64,000 nucleotides of DNA from Gammaproteobacteria bacterium. Lineage in GTDB: Bacteria; Pseudomonadota; Gammaproteobacteria; Steroidobacterales; Steroidobacteraceae. Numbering within the stretch: position 1 is the stretch's first letter; the number at the start of each line of letters is the position of its first letter. This document shows positions 38,576 through 51,657 of this stretch, piece after piece. The stretch is from NCBI GenBank assembly GCA_027459765.1, contig DAIDHD010000029.1, positions 1 to 64,000 of the forward strand, in the 5' to 3' direction. The notes under the pieces are model-generated. The model worked only from the letters and a program-made list of their open reading frames with translations. It was not told the DNA's origin and ran no database searches. The translations under genes and the position numbers were made by a program.

Positions 38576-39295
38576 CTACGGGCCGCGGCGCCGGCCCCTG
38601 CCGAGGTTCAGCCACTCCACCGCCGCCGAGAACGCCATGGCGAAATACAGGTAGCCGCGCGGCACCTCGTATTCGAAGGCCTCGGTGATCAGAGCGCCTC
38701 CCACCAGCACCATGAAGGCGAGCGCGAGGGTCTTCAACGACGGGTAGCGGTCGATGAAAGCGCTCACCGTGCCGGAAACCACCATCATCGCCGCCACCGA
38801 GGCCACGATGGCGGCCACCATCACGCCGATGTGGTTCGAGAGGCCCACCGCGGTGAACACGGTGTCCAGGGAGAAGACGATGTCGACGACGGCGATCTGC
38901 ACGATCACCAGCCAGAAGCGGTCGTAGCGCCCGGAAGTGCGACGGGCGCGCGGCCCCGCGCGCATCGCCCGGAGCTCCTTGACGCTCTTGAAGACCAGGA
39001 ACGCTCCGCCGGCGCCGAGTATCAACTCCCGTCCCGAGATCCCTTGGCCGAGCAGGCTGAACAGGGGCGTGCTCAGCCCGGCGAGCCAGGTGATGGTGAA
39101 CAGCAGCGCGATGCGCGTCAGCATGGCGAAGCCGAGTCCGAGCAGGCGCGCGCTGCGGCGCCGCGCGGGCGGGAGCCGCTCGACCAGCAATGACAGGAAG
39201 ATGATGTTGTCGATGCCGAGGACGATCTCGAGCACCGACAACGTGATGAAGGACAGCCAGACTTGCGGGTCTTCGAGCACCGCCATTCCGGCCAC
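38576..39295 (-). CDS. TerC-family integral membrane protein
   Basis: A 239-residue protein with seven or so helices and the paired TerC motifs EIVLGIDNIIFLSLL (near 23) and DIVFSLDTVFTAVGL (near 140), each with a conserved acidic residue in the membrane. The family is linked to tellurite resistance and to manganese export. It lies ten bases downstream of secF on the same strand. Confidence 0.87.
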   Translation of the reverse strand: MAGMAVLEDPQVWLSFITLSVLEIVLGIDNIIFLSLLVERLPPARRRSARLLGLGFAMLTRIALLFTITWLAGLSTPLFSLLGQGISGRELILGAGGAFLVFKSVKELRAMRAGPRARRTSGRYDRFWLVIVQIAVVDIVFSLDTVFTAVGLSNHIGVMVAAIVASVAAMMVVSGTVSAFIDRYPSLKTLALAFMVLVGGALITEAFEYEVPRGYLYFAMAFSAAVEWLNLGRGRRRGP

Positions 39296-39304
39296 GGCCC
39301 CCGC

Positions 39305-40243
39305 CTAGGGGAGTCCGTCGATCTCCTCGGGCTTGGCCAGCTTGCGCTCCAGGAGGTCGTCGGTACGCAGGCCGAAATCCAGCGCGATCGCCGCCGAGAT
39401 GTAGATCGAGGAGTAGGTGCCGGCCACGATGCCGATCACCAGCGCGGCCGAGAAGCCGCGCAGGGTTTCGCCGCCGAACACCAGCAGCGCGACCACGACC
39501 AGCAAGGTGACCAGCTTGGTCATCAGGGTTCGCGACAGGGTCTGGTTTATCGACTCGTCGATGACCTGGGCGATGCTGAGCTTGCGGGCCGAGCGGGCGC
39601 GCTCGCGAACGCGGTCGAAGACGATCACGGTGTCGTTGAGCGAGTAGCCGATGACCGCGAGGATCGCGGATATCGCCGTCAGGTCGAACGTCATCTGCGA
39701 GACCGCGAAGAAGCCGAGCACGAAGATGGGGTCGTGCAGCACGGCCAGGATCGCGCCGGCGGCGAGCTTCGGTGTGAAGCGCATCAGCACGTAGATGGCG
39801 ATCAGCACCAGGGTGGCGATCAGCGCCCACGCGCCCTTCACGAACAATTCCTGCCCGACCTGCGGACCCACCACCTCGGTGCTCTGCAGCTTGGCGCTCG
39901 GATCCACGCCCGCGAAGATCCCGAGAATGCGCGCGCCGATCTGATCGCCCTTGGCGTTGGGGTCCGGGGGCAGGCGCACGCGGATGTCGCGCGAACTTCC
40001 GAATGCCTGGACCTGGGCGTCGGCGACGCCTGCCTTGGCGAGCGCACCGCGCAGCTGTTCGATGTTCGGCGCCTGCGCGAAGCTCGTCTCCACCACGATG
40101 CCGCCGGTGAAATCGACGCCGAGGTTCAGGCCCCGGAACGCGACCAGCGCGAGCGAGCCCACGATGATGGCCGCGGACAGCCCGTACCACACCCGACGGG
40201 TGTTCATGAACGGGAAGCGGGTCACCTTGTGAAAGAATTCCAT
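39305..40243 (-). CDS. secF: protein translocase subunit SecF
   Basis: A 312-residue RND-like subunit with six membrane helices. It has the N-terminal FVDF-like segment RGLNLGVDFTGG and the TM4 region FDLTAISAILAVIGYSLNDTVIVFDR. With SecD it uses the proton-motive force to aid export. It follows secD by 30 bases. Confidence 0.95.
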   Translation of the reverse strand: MEFFHKVTRFPFMNTRRVWYGLSAAIIVGSLALVAFRGLNLGVDFTGGIVVETSFAQAPNIEQLRGALAKAGVADAQVQAFGSSRDIRVRLPPDPNAKGDQIGARILGIFAGVDPSAKLQSTEVVGPQVGQELFVKGAWALIATLVLIAIYVLMRFTPKLAAGAILAVLHDPIFVLGFFAVSQMTFDLTAISAILAVIGYSLNDTVIVFDRVRERARSARKLSIAQVIDESINQTLSRTLMTKLVTLLVVVALLVFGGETLRGFSAALVIGIVAGTYSSIYISAAIALDFGLRTDDLLERKLAKPEEIDGLP

Positions 40244-40273
40244 GTTCTGCTCGCCCTTTTGAGGATCTAGGCG

Positions 40274-42130
40274 CTAGATCGACAGCCGCTCGACCTTGCG
40301 CTTGCCGCCGTAGATGACCTGTACCAGCGCGCGACTTCCCATCAGCGAGGTGAACATGGAAGTCGCGATGCCGAGCACCAGCACCACGGCGAAGCCGCGC
40401 ACCGCACCGCTGCCGAACAGCCACAGCACCACGCCGGCGATCAGCGCGGTCACGTTGGAGTCGGCGATGGCGGAGAAGGCGCGCTCGAAGCCCGCGCTGA
40501 TGGCCGCGCGCGGCGATACGCCGTTGCGCAATTCCTCGCGGATGCGTTCGTAGATGAGGATGTTGGCGTCCACGGCCATGCCGACCGTGAGCACCACGGC
40601 CGCTATGCCGGGCAGCGTCAGCGCGGCGCCGACGAGGGACAGCAGCGCGGTGAGCAAGATCACGTTCGCGAACAGCACCGCGTCGGCGATCAGACCGAAC
40701 ACCTTGTAGTAGATGGCCATGAACAGGAACGCCGCCAGCGTGCCGAACACCATGGCGTCGACGCCCTTGTTGATGTTGTCCTGGCCGAGGCTCGGACCGA
40801 TGGCCCGTTCCTCGACCTCGGCGAGCGGCGCCGCCAGGCCGCCGGCGCGCAGCAGCAGGGCGAGTTCGCGGCCTTCGATCGGATTGATGCCGGTGATCTG
40901 GAAGCTATTGCTGAAGACACCGCGGATGGTGGCGCGGTTGATGACCTCTTCGGTGGTACGGTCCACCTCGACGCCGGCGGCGTTCTTCTCGCGCGCCCGG
41001 TCGATGAACACCACCGCCATGGCGTGGCCGAGGTTCTCCTGCGTGTTGCGCAGCATCTTCGCCGCACCGCGGCTGTCGAGGCTCACCGACACCGCCGGCC
41101 CTTCCTGGGTGTTCGGCTGGAACGAGGCGTCGGTGAGTTGATCGCCGGTCACGACCACCTCGCGCTTGAGCAGCACCGGCTGCTTGTCGCGGGTGTAGTA
41201 GAGCTTCGAGCCGAGCGGCACGCGGCCGGTGGCCGCGGCCTCGAGGGGGTTGTTGACCTCGTCCACCATGCGAAATTCCAGGGTGGCCGTCTTGCCGAGG
41301 ATCTTCTTGACCTCGGCCGAGTTCTGCAGGCCCGGCAGCTGGATGGCGATCCGGTCGACGCCCTGACGCGCCACCTGCGGCTCCGAGACCGCGAGCTCGG
41401 GACTGTTGAGGCGGTTGCGCAGCGTGGTGATGTTCTGCTGTACCGCGTAGTCCTCGCGCTCCTTGATCTCCTGGGGAGAGAGGACGAGTTGCAGCGCCGG
41501 CGCCCCGTCGACCGTGACGTCGGTGAGGGAGAGACTGCGGTTGTCGGCGAGAATCGCGGCCTTGCCCTTGGCAAAGCTGTCCGCGTCCCGGAACAGCACC
41601 CGTACGCGGTTCAGCGGATAGTCGACCTGCACGTCCTGGTACGGCACGCGGGCGTTGCGCAAGGAGGCGCGGAAGTCCTGTTCGCGCCGGTCCAGCTGCT
41701 GCTTCACCGCGCCCTGCACGTCCACCTGATACACGAGGTAGACGCCACCGCGCAGGTCGAGGCCGAGCTTGAGCGGCTCGAGGCCCAGCTTGCGCATCCA
41801 CTCCGGCACGCGCGACGCCTGCGTGAGCGCGATGGTGAACTGGTTCGGCCGCGCCTCGGCGATCAGATCGCGGGCCTTGAGCTGGTCCTGCTTGCTCGCA
41901 AACCGCAGCGTCAGCCGCCCCGCCTGGTCGAGGAACGATCCGGTCGGCGGCACGCCCTTCTCGCCGAGCAACTGCAGCACGGCGGTACGGTCTGCCTCCA
42001 CCACTGCAGCCCGGTCACGCGCGAGCTGCAGGGCGCTCTCCTCGCCGAACAGGTTGGGCAGCGCCAGCAGCACGCCGAGCAGCAGCACGACGAACACCAG
42101 CGCGATCTTCCAGCGCGGATAGGCGATCAT
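40274..42130 (-). CDS. secD: protein translocase subunit SecD
   Basis: A 618-residue partner of SecF with LGLDLRGGVYLVYQV (D1 motif), a large periplasmic head domain and TM4 motif TVGMAVDANILIYERIREEL. ATG 42130 overlaps the yajC stop (ATGA). The longer upstream open frame is the antisense of yajC. Confidence 0.95.
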   Translation of the reverse strand: MIAYPRWKIALVFVVLLLGVLLALPNLFGEESALQLARDRAAVVEADRTAVLQLLGEKGVPPTGSFLDQAGRLTLRFASKQDQLKARDLIAEARPNQFTIALTQASRVPEWMRKLGLEPLKLGLDLRGGVYLVYQVDVQGAVKQQLDRREQDFRASLRNARVPYQDVQVDYPLNRVRVLFRDADSFAKGKAAILADNRSLSLTDVTVDGAPALQLVLSPQEIKEREDYAVQQNITTLRNRLNSPELAVSEPQVARQGVDRIAIQLPGLQNSAEVKKILGKTATLEFRMVDEVNNPLEAAATGRVPLGSKLYYTRDKQPVLLKREVVVTGDQLTDASFQPNTQEGPAVSVSLDSRGAAKMLRNTQENLGHAMAVVFIDRAREKNAAGVEVDRTTEEVINRATIRGVFSNSFQITGINPIEGRELALLLRAGGLAAPLAEVEERAIGPSLGQDNINKGVDAMVFGTLAAFLFMAIYYKVFGLIADAVLFANVILLTALLSLVGAALTLPGIAAVVLTVGMAVDANILIYERIREELRNGVSPRAAISAGFERAFSAIADSNVTALIAGVVLWLFGSGAVRGFAVVLVLGIATSMFTSLMGSRALVQVIYGGKRKVERLSI

Positions 42131-42462
42131 GCGTTCTTGACCGTGCCCTTCGGCAGCACGGTGGTGACCTGCCAGCGTTGCAGCTTGACGTTCACGCCGC
42201 TCGCGATCTCCACGGTGAGGAACTGGTCGCCGATCTCGACGACCTTGCCGAGGATGCCGCCGGCGGTGGCGATCTCGTCGCCGACCGCGAGCTTCGCGAT
42301 CATCTCGCGCTGTTCCTTGGCGCGCTTGTTCTGCGGGCGGATCAGCAGGAAGTAGAACACCGCCAGCAGGACCACCGGCACGAGCAGCGCACCCAATGGG
42401 TTCTGTCCGCCGGCGGGCGCTCCCGCGGCCTGGGCGTAAGCCGAATCGATGAAGAAGTTCAT
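42127..42462 (-). CDS. yajC: preprotein translocase accessory subunit YajC
   Basis: A 111-residue protein with one membrane helix (LLVPVVLLAVFYFLLIRPQ) followed by the family's RPQNKRAKEQREM and the beta-rich DEIATAGGILGKV. It belongs to the SecDF-YajC complex. The ATG at 42462 opens with MNFFIDSAYAQA, normal for the family. Confidence 0.95.
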   Translation of the reverse strand: MNFFIDSAYAQAAGAPAGGQNPLGALLVPVVLLAVFYFLLIRPQNKRAKEQREMIAKLAVGDEIATAGGILGKVVEIGDQFLTVEIASGVNVKLQRWQVTTVLPKGTVKNA

Positions 42463-42585
42463 GGAGTCTATCCCGGGATAACGGTTGTCTTGCGGCGCGC
42501 CGGGCCCGTGGTCGGTCCCCGCGCAAAGCCGCGAATTATACACGACGCGCGCCTCCTTCGCGTCAGCCGCGGCAGGGTCCGCGCC

Positions 42586-44970
<2,385 letters not shown>

Positions 44971-44974
44971 TTAC

Positions 44975-45517
44975 GTGAATTACTGCAGCAACTGCGGCGC
45001 TCCCGTCGTATCCAAGATCCCGGATGGCGATCACCGGCCGCGCTTCGTGTGCGAGACCTGCGGCACCATCCACTACAAGAATCCGCTTCTGGTGCTCGGC
45101 TGCGTGCCGGAGTGGGAGGGCAGGATCCTGCTCTGCCGGCGCGCGATCGAGCCGCGCAAGGGCTTCTGGACCATGCCCGCCGGCTTCATGGAGACCGGCG
45201 AGACCCTGCAGGAGGCCGCGGCGCGGGAGTGCTACGAGGAGGCGCTCGCGCGCGTCGAGATCCGCTCGCTGCTCGCGGTGATCAACGTGACCCACGCCCA
45301 CCAGGTGCACGTCATGTTCCGCGCGCGCATGGTGAGCGCCGACTTCGGTGCCGGTCCCGAGAGCCTGGAAGTGGTGCTCTGCGACGAAAGCCAGGTGCCG
45401 TGGTCGGAACTCGCCTTCCCGAGCGTGGAGTTCACCCTGCGGCGCTACTTCGCCGACCTGGCCGCCGGCCGTGAGGACCACCACTTCACGGAACTGAAGC
45501 GGCCGCTGCACGCCTGA
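44975..45517 (+). CDS. NUDIX hydrolase with N-terminal zinc ribbon
   Basis: A 180-residue protein: a four-cysteine ribbon (NYCSNCG and FVCETCG, 2-36) followed by a NUDIX box [20 protein letters not shown] (about 77-96) in which the last glycine of the consensus is alanine. It resembles the smaller NudC-like family acting on nucleotide sugars or dinucleotides. The GTG start at 44975 lies 51 bases after the tRNA. Substrate unknown. Confidence 0.82.
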   Translation: MNYCSNCGAPVVSKIPDGDHRPRFVCETCGTIHYKNPLLVLGCVPEWEGRILLCRRAIEPRKGFWTMPAGFMETGETLQEAAARECYEEALARVEIRSLLAVINVTHAHQVHVMFRARMVSADFGAGPESLEVVLCDESQVPWSELAFPSVEFTLRRYFADLAAGREDHHFTELKRPLHA

Positions 45518-45662
45518 CGGCGCCTCCGGGCGCCGCACTCGGCGGCGGCCTGTGGCAGAATACGCGCCCTCAAGCGGAAGCGGGCTGGGCGCTCGGCGCG
45601 CGATGCGTGCCGCGAGGAACCCGGTCGCGACCCGACACCGAGGTCTCACAGAAGGGCACGTC

Positions 45663-45986
45663 ATGGCGTTCGTCGTCACCGAAAACTGCATCAAGTGCAA
45701 GTACATGGATTGCGTGGAAGTCTGCCCGGTGGACTGTTTCCACGAAGGTCCGAATTTCCTGGTGATCGACCCCGACGAGTGCATCGACTGCACGCTCTGC
45801 GAGCCGGAGTGTCCCGCGGAGGCGATCTACTCCGAGGAGGAGATCCCGGCGGGCCAGGAACAGTTCCGGCAGCTGAACGCCGAGCTCGCCAAGAAGTGGC
45901 CGGTGATCAGCGAGCGCGGAGCACCCCCGGAAGACGCCAAGCAGTGGGACGGCGTCAAGGACAAGCTGAAGCTCCTGGAACGCTGA
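45663..45986 (+). CDS. fdxA: seven-iron ferredoxin FdxA
   Basis: A 107-residue [3Fe-4S][4Fe-4S] ferredoxin of Azotobacter FdI type. The cysteine pattern is [18 protein letters not shown] (9-26) and [12 protein letters not shown] (near 40-51), with the typical C-terminal helix. A low-potential electron carrier. It converges on dsbC with a 22-base gap. Confidence 0.95.
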   Translation: MAFVVTENCIKCKYMDCVEVCPVDCFHEGPNFLVIDPDECIDCTLCEPECPAEAIYSEEEIPAGQEQFRQLNAELAKKWPVISERGAPPEDAKQWDGVKDKLKLLER

Positions 45987-46008
45987 GGCTGGAACGCCGC
46001 GGCGCGTC

Positions 46009-46758
46009 TCAGCGCGCCGGCTTCTCCGCGTCCTCGATGGCCTTCAGCAGATCCTGCGGCGGCATGTAGCCGCTGATGTAGGCGCCGTTGCTCGCGATGA
46101 TGGCGGGGGTGCCGCGCACGCCCACGGTCTGTCCGAGCTCGTAATCACGCGCCACCGGATTCGGCGAGCACAGCTTGCCGGTGTCCACCTTCGCCCCGGT
46201 CTTGGCGCGGGTCAGCGCCGCATTGCGGTCCGGCGAACACCATACCGCCTCGGCCTTGCGCCAGCTCTCCGTGTTCGGGCCGGTGCGCGGATAGAACAGG
46301 TACCGTACCCGCACGCCCAGCTTGTTGAGGGCGTCGATGTCGCCGTGCAGCTTGCGGCAGTACGGACAGTCGACGTCGGTGAACACCGTGATGGTATGGG
46401 CGGCGTTCTTCGGACCGAAGATCAGCATCTCCGATTCCGGCACCGCGTCGATGAGCGCGGCACGCATGCGGTCGCGGCGCGCCTCGGTGAGGTTCTCGCG
46501 CGTGTGCATGTCGTAGATGTTGCCGTCGATGAAGTACTTGCCGTCGGCGGTGAGATAGCTCACGTCCGCGCCCTGGCTGAACTCGTAGATTCCCGGGATC
46601 GGCGAGGGGTGCAGATCCTCGAGCTTGGAGCCGGCCGGCAGCACCTTCAGCAGTGCGGCGCGCGGATCCTTGGCCGCATCGCGCGGCTCCTCGGCGCGAG
46701 CGCCGATGCAACACAGCGCCGCCGCCAGCGCGACCACTCCGAGGACGTTCTTCACCAT
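46009..46758 (-). CDS. dsbC: thiol:disulfide interchange protein DsbC
   Basis: A 249-residue periplasmic isomerase with a signal peptide (VLGVVALAAALCCIGARA), an N-terminal dimerisation domain (VSYLTADGKYFIDGNIYD) and a thioredoxin fold with active site DCPYC and cis-Pro loop VRGTPAI. It rearranges wrong disulfides. The start is ATG 46758 (MVKNVLG). It lies downstream of xerD on the same strand, as in E. coli. Confidence 0.92.
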   Translation of the reverse strand: MVKNVLGVVALAAALCCIGARAEEPRDAAKDPRAALLKVLPAGSKLEDLHPSPIPGIYEFSQGADVSYLTADGKYFIDGNIYDMHTRENLTEARRDRMRAALIDAVPESEMLIFGPKNAAHTITVFTDVDCPYCRKLHGDIDALNKLGVRVRYLFYPRTGPNTESWRKAEAVWCSPDRNAALTRAKTGAKVDTGKLCSPNPVARDYELGQTVGVRGTPAIIASNGAYISGYMPPQDLLKAIEDAEKPAR

Positions 46759-46907
46759 CGATTCACTCCGTTTGCGCCGCACGCATTCGCCATGCGCGCC
46801 AGGTTCGTCGCTAATGACCGCCCGCCGCCCCGTTTGGTTCAACGCGGCGCGGGTGACGGCGACGGATGGTAGCAAACACCGCGCGCGCGCGATCGGGCGC
46901 GGCGCGC

Positions 46908-47864
46908 TCAGCCGCGCGGGTGGTGGCGCGCGTGCAGGTCCTTCAAGCGCTCGCGCGCCACGTGGGTGTAGATCTGCGTGGTGGACAGGTCGCTGTGCCC
47001 GAGCAGCATCTGCACCACGCGCAGGTCCGCACCGTGGTTCAGCAGGTGGGTGGCGAAGGCGTGCCGCAACGTGTGCGGCGAGAGTTCCTTCTCGACGCCG
47101 GCCTTCTTCGAGTAACGCTTGATGATGTGCCAGAAAGCCTGCCGCGTCATGCGATCGCCGCGGCGCGTCGGGAACAGGTAGTCGGTCTGGCGGTCGAGGA
47201 GGATCTCCACGCGCGGACCCTGGACGAACTGCTGCACCCAGCGCACCGCCTCCTCGCCCAGCGGTATGAGACGTTCGCGGTTGCCCTTGCCGAGCACCCG
47301 CATGACGCCCTGGTTCAGGTTGACCTGGTTGTGCTTCAGGCTCACGAGCTCCGAAACCCGCAACCCCGTGGCGTACAGCACCTCGAGCATGGTGCGATCC
47401 CGGTGGCCGAGCGGATCACCGACCGTGGGCGCCTCGAGCAGCGCGTCGACCTCGGCTTCGGTGAGCGACTTCGGCAGCGAGCGGCCGATTTTCGGCATCG
47501 CGATCTGCGCGGTCGGATCGGCCTCTATCAGCCCTTCGCGCACCATGAAGCGGTAGAAACGCCGGAAGCTCGACAGCTGGCGCGCGGTGGAGCGCGGACG
47601 GGCGCCGCCCTCGACGCGCGCCGCGATGAATGCGAGCAGGTCGGTACGCGACGCCGACAACAGATTGACGCGCCGCTCCTCGAGCCAGCGCGCGAGCGCG
47701 GTCAGGTCGGCGCGATAGGCGGCCAGCGTGTTGGCGGACAGGCCGCGCTCCATCCACACCGACTCGAGAAAACGACGCAGCGCCGGGTCGGCGACGTCGC
47801 CGTGCGACGCTACCGAGGTGTTCGAGGTACGTGTATAAACCGAGCGCTTGAGAGCCGTCACCAT
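46908..47864 (-). CDS. xerD: site-specific tyrosine recombinase XerD
   Basis: A 318-residue recombinase resolving chromosome dimers at dif with XerC. It has the N-terminal SAM-like domain and the catalytic set: Arg in TGLRVSELV, HxxR in SPHTLRHAFATHLL, His in LLGHSDLSTTQ and Tyr in IYTHV. A 20-residue extension precedes the usual start. The next gene on the strand is dsbC, the conserved order. Confidence 0.94.
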   Translation of the reverse strand: MVTALKRSVYTRTSNTSVASHGDVADPALRRFLESVWMERGLSANTLAAYRADLTALARWLEERRVNLLSASRTDLLAFIAARVEGGARPRSTARQLSSFRRFYRFMVREGLIEADPTAQIAMPKIGRSLPKSLTEAEVDALLEAPTVGDPLGHRDRTMLEVLYATGLRVSELVSLKHNQVNLNQGVMRVLGKGNRERLIPLGEEAVRWVQQFVQGPRVEILLDRQTDYLFPTRRGDRMTRQAFWHIIKRYSKKAGVEKELSPHTLRHAFATHLLNHGADLRVVQMLLGHSDLSTTQIYTHVARERLKDLHARHHPRG

Positions 47865-48005
47865 GATCGTCCGAGTGGTTTGCGCACCAAATCGTGCCGA
47901 GCGCCAATGCCGGGTGAGTATGCGAGCGCGCCGCGGGGGTGGGCGTGACCAGTCTCACAACTTGCGGCCAAGTATTAACATAAGGAGAACCAGATCACAC
48001 AAGCG

Positions 48006-48710
48006 GTGACGGCGACGGTGCGGTTCCCAGTTCGCGCGCTCTACGGCGCGTATTGCCTCGCGCTCTTCGGAGCCCTCGCGACGATCGCGCTGATCGTGAA
48101 CCTGTTCCTGCCGCGGCTGCGCAGCAGGCGCCACGTCGCGGGCGTTTGCTCGCGGCTGTTCCTGCGCGCCGCCGGCATCGATTTCCAGGTCTGCGGCCTG
48201 GAGTTGCTGCCGCGCCGGCCCTGCGTGGTGGTCGCCAATCACGCCAGCTACATCGACGGACTGGTGGCCGCCGCCGCCCTGCCGCCGGACTTCGCGTTCG
48301 TGATCAAGAAGGAAATGGTGCGGGTCCCGCTCGCGCACCTGCTGTTGCGCCGACTGGGCAGCGAGTTCGTCGAGCGCCACGACCGCCACCGCGGCGCGAG
48401 CGACGCGCGGCGCGTGCTCAAGGTCGCCGCCAACGGCCAATCCCTGGTGTTCTTTCCCGAGGGCACCTTCGACGAGGTCGCCCAGGTGCGCGCCTTCCAC
48501 GCCGGCGCCTTCGCGGTGGCCGAGCGCAACGGCATGCCGATCGTCGCCGCCGCCATCCACGGCACGCGCACCGTGCTGCCCTCCGGTTCGGCGCGCATGC
48601 GCCGCGCCCCCATCCGGGTCGAGATCCTGTCGGTGATGGACGCGGACGGCGCGCGCGAGCGCAGCCGCGCACTGATCGCTGCGGCGATTCGCGAGCCACT
48701 GGCGCCCTGA
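48006..48710 (+). CDS. 1-acyl-glycerol-3-phosphate acyltransferase family protein
   Basis: A 234-residue PlsC-type acyltransferase with an N-terminal membrane helix (LFGALATIALIVNLFL), the HX4D motif in NHASYIDG, and FFPEGTFDE. It would acylate a lysophospholipid at the inner membrane. A GTG start with AAGGAG about 20 bases before it, so the exact start is uncertain. Divergent from xerD. Confidence 0.82.
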   Translation: MTATVRFPVRALYGAYCLALFGALATIALIVNLFLPRLRSRRHVAGVCSRLFLRAAGIDFQVCGLELLPRRPCVVVANHASYIDGLVAAAALPPDFAFVIKKEMVRVPLAHLLLRRLGSEFVERHDRHRGASDARRVLKVAANGQSLVFFPEGTFDEVAQVRAFHAGAFAVAERNGMPIVAAAIHGTRTVLPSGSARMRRAPIRVEILSVMDADGARERSRALIAAAIREPLAP

Positions 48711-48727
48711 GGCGCACCGCGGGCGCA

Positions 48728-48756
48728 CTGAAAGGCGCCGGCGGCGCGGGTATACT
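48728..48756 (+). promoter_or_regulatory. candidate promoter of the thiolase gene
   Basis: CTGAAA (48728-48733) and TATACT (48751-48756) are separated by 17 bp, 40 bases before the ATG. The -10 is followed by the same TGC-plus-GC-rich context as the tRNA-Leu promoter. Confidence 0.45.
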
Positions 48757-48796
48757 GCGGCCCCTGATCGCAGGCACCTTCCCGAAGGGATTTCCC

Positions 48797-49978
48797 ATGA
48801 ACCACGACCCGGTCGTCATCCTCTCCGCCCGCCGCACGCCGGTGGGCGCCTTCCAGGGCGTGTTCGCCACGGTCGAAGCGCCGCAACTCGGCGCGGCCGC
48901 CGTGCGCGCCGCGCTCGAGGACTCCGGCGTGAGCGCCGCCGCCGTCGACGAAGTGCTGCTCGGCTGCGTGCTGTCGGCGGGCCTGGGCCAGGCGCCCGCG
49001 CGCCAGGCGGCACTCGCGGCCGGCATCCCCGCGGCGACGCCCTGCACCACGGTGAACAAGATGTGCGGCTCCGCGATGCGCACCGTGATGCTCGGCGCGG
49101 ATCAACTGCTGGCCGGCTCCGCCGACGTGGTCGTGGCCGGGGGCCTCGAGTCGATGAGTAATGCGCCCTACCTGCTGCCGAAGGCGCGTGCCGGATACCG
49201 CATGGGCCACCAGCAGGTCCTCGACCACATGTTCTACGACGGACTTCAAAGTCCGTGGGACGGCGCGCTGATGGGCTGTTTCGCGGACGCCACCGCCGCG
49301 AAGTACGGCTTCAGCCGCGCCGCCCAGGACGATTACGCACGCGAGTCGGTGCGCCGCGCCCAGTCCGCGGTCGCCGGCGGCACCTTCCGCGCCGAGATTG
49401 CGCCGGTGCAGGTCAAGACCCGCAAGGGCGAATCGACCATCGCCCAGGACGAGACGCCGGGCACGCTCGATCCGGCCAAGATCCCGAGCCTGAAGCCCGC
49501 GTTCAAGCCCGACGGCACGGTCACCGCGGCGAGTTCGGCGAGCATCTCCGACGGCGCCGCGGCGCTGGTGCTGGCACGCGCCTCGTACGCCGAGCGGCAC
49601 GGTTTGAAGCCCCTGGCGCGCATCGCGGGCTACGCGAGCTTCGCGCGCGAACCCGAGTGGTTCACCGTGGCGCCCGTGGGCGCGGTCGACAAGCTGCTGA
49701 CGCGCCTCGGCTGGAAGGCCGCGGACGTCGACCTCTACGAGATCAACGAGGCTTTCGCGGTCGTGGCGATGGCTGCCATCCGCGACCTGCAGCTCGACCC
49801 CGCGCGCGTCAACGTCAACGGCGGCGCCTGCGCGCTCGGCCACCCGATCGGCGCCACCGGCGCGCGCATCCTCACGACGCTGCTGCACGCGCTGGCGGCG
49901 CGCGGCGCGCGGCGCGGCGTGGCGAGCCTGTGCATCGGCGGCGGCGAGGCCACCGCGATCGGCGTAGAGATGCTGTGA
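48797..49978 (+). CDS. acetyl-CoA C-acetyltransferase (thiolase)
   Basis: A 393-residue thiolase II with the nucleophile Cys in [13 protein letters not shown], the His in [17 protein letters not shown] and the second Cys in CIGGGEA. It interconverts two acetyl-CoA and acetoacetyl-CoA, or acts in beta-oxidation. The ETF-ubiquinone oxidoreductase gene follows at 37 bases, consistent with fatty-acid or amino-acid breakdown. Confidence 0.92.
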   Translation: MNHDPVVILSARRTPVGAFQGVFATVEAPQLGAAAVRAALEDSGVSAAAVDEVLLGCVLSAGLGQAPARQAALAAGIPAATPCTTVNKMCGSAMRTVMLGADQLLAGSADVVVAGGLESMSNAPYLLPKARAGYRMGHQQVLDHMFYDGLQSPWDGALMGCFADATAAKYGFSRAAQDDYARESVRRAQSAVAGGTFRAEIAPVQVKTRKGESTIAQDETPGTLDPAKIPSLKPAFKPDGTVTAASSASISDGAAALVLARASYAERHGLKPLARIAGYASFAREPEWFTVAPVGAVDKLLTRLGWKAADVDLYEINEAFAVVAMAAIRDLQLDPARVNVNGGACALGHPIGATGARILTTLLHALAARGARRGVASLCIGGGEATAIGVEML

Positions 49979-50015
49979 CGCGGCGGGCCCGCGGCAATTC
50001 CCGGAGGACGAGACG

Positions 50016-51623
50016 ATGAGCGGAGCCGAACGTGACGTCATGGAGTACGAGGTGGCGATCGTCGGTGGCGGGCCTTCGGGCCTCGCCTGCGCGATCCGTC
50101 TCAAACAGCTGAATCCCGACCTGTCCGTGTGCGTGCTCGAGAAGGCGGCCGCGCTCGGTGCGCACTCCCTGTCCGGCGCCGTGCTCGAACCCGGACCGCT
50201 CGACGCGCTCTGGCCGCAGTGGCGCGATCACGCACCGGCGATCTGCGTGCCGGCCACACGCGACGAATTCCTGTACATGACGCCGCGGCGGCGCTACCGG
50301 CTGCCCACGCCGCCGCAGATGAACAACCACGGCAACGTGATCGTCTCGCTGGGCCAGCTCGTGCCGCTGCTCGGCGCCGAGGCCGAGCGGCTCGGCGTCG
50401 ACGTGTTCGCCGGATTCGCCGCCGCCGAAGCGCTGTTCGACGAAGCCGGCGCGGTGAAGGGCGTGCGCATCGGCGACATGGGCGTCGACAAGAACGGCGC
50501 GCCCGGCCCGAATCACGCGCTGGGCCCCGAGATCCACGCCAAGCTCACCGTGATCTGCGAGGGCTGCCGTGGCAGCACCGCCAAGCAGCTCATCCGCCGC
50601 TTCGGGCTCGATCAGGGTAAGTCGCCGCAGACCTACGGACTCGGATTCAAGGAGTTGTGGCAATTGCCCGCGGGCCGGGTCGAAGCGGGACTCATCCAGC
50701 ACACGCTCGGCTGGCCGCTCGATCCGCGCACCTACGGCGGCAGCTTCCTCTATCACCTGAACGACGATCGGGTGTACGTGGGATTCGTGGTGGGACTCGA
50801 CTACGAGGATCCGCGCTTCGAACCGTTCGAGGCGTTCCAGCAGTACAAGAACCATCCGGACGTCAAGCGACTGCTCGAGGGCGGGGAAATCCTCGCCGCC
50901 GGCGCGCGCACCGTGATCGAGGGCGGCTATCAGTCCATGCCCACGCTCGAGATGCCGGGCGCGATCCTCGCCGGCGACGCCGGCGGCACGCTCAACACAC
51001 CGAAGATCAAGGGCATCCACCAGGCGATCCGCTCCGGCGTCACGGCCGCGGAGCACTACGTCGAGACGGGCGGCAGCGCGGGGTTCGACGCCCGCTGGCG
51101 CGCCTCGGCAGGCGGCCGCGAACTGCACAAGGTGCGCAACATCCGCCCTGGCTTTCGCAAGGGTCTGTGGCTCGGCCTGGCGAACGCCGGTTTCGAGACC
51201 CTGACGGGCGGACGCTCGCCCTGGACGCTCGCCAACCACGCCGACCACACGGCGCTCAAGCGGCTGGACCAGTACGCCTCGCCGCAGCGCGCCTGGGGGG
51301 AGCGCGAGCTGCCGCCGCGCGACCGGCTGGCGGCGGTGTTCTTCGCGGCGACCACGCACGAGGAAGACCAACCGGTTCACCTGCGCGTCGCGGACACGAC
51401 GCTGTGCGCCACGCGCTGCGCCTCCGAGTACGGCAATCCTTGCACGCGCTTCTGCCCGGCCAACGTCTACGAGATGATCGAGGACGGCGCCGGCGGCCGG
51501 AAGTTGCAGATCAATTCCTCGAACTGCGTCCACTGCAAGGCCTGCGACATCAAGGACCCGTACGCCCAGATCACCTGGGTGCCGCCGGAGGGCGGCTCGG
51601 GACCGAATTACCAGAGCCTCTAG
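50016..51623 (+). CDS. electron-transfer flavoprotein-ubiquinone oxidoreductase
   Basis: A 535-residue membrane-associated enzyme passing electrons from ETF to ubiquinone. It has an FAD motif [14 protein letters not shown] near residue 16, the mid-chain [19 protein letters not shown] and a C-terminal [4Fe-4S] site ([13 protein letters not shown], then [13 protein letters not shown]). ETF subunit genes are not in the window. Likely co-transcribed with the thiolase. Confidence 0.95.
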   Translation: MSGAERDVMEYEVAIVGGGPSGLACAIRLKQLNPDLSVCVLEKAAALGAHSLSGAVLEPGPLDALWPQWRDHAPAICVPATRDEFLYMTPRRRYRLPTPPQMNNHGNVIVSLGQLVPLLGAEAERLGVDVFAGFAAAEALFDEAGAVKGVRIGDMGVDKNGAPGPNHALGPEIHAKLTVICEGCRGSTAKQLIRRFGLDQGKSPQTYGLGFKELWQLPAGRVEAGLIQHTLGWPLDPRTYGGSFLYHLNDDRVYVGFVVGLDYEDPRFEPFEAFQQYKNHPDVKRLLEGGEILAAGARTVIEGGYQSMPTLEMPGAILAGDAGGTLNTPKIKGIHQAIRSGVTAAEHYVETGGSAGFDARWRASAGGRELHKVRNIRPGFRKGLWLGLANAGFETLTGGRSPWTLANHADHTALKRLDQYASPQRAWGERELPPRDRLAAVFFAATTHEEDQPVHLRVADTTLCATRCASEYGNPCTRFCPANVYEMIEDGAGGRKLQINSSNCVHCKACDIKDPYAQITWVPPEGGSGPNYQSL

Positions 51624-51657
51624 GGCTCGACGACACCCGCGAATCGGCACCCGCAGC

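Noticed and set aside
46908-47864. XerD as the integrase of the guaA island
   Set aside because: It is the housekeeping recombinase with its conserved neighbour dsbC, more than 30 kb from the island.
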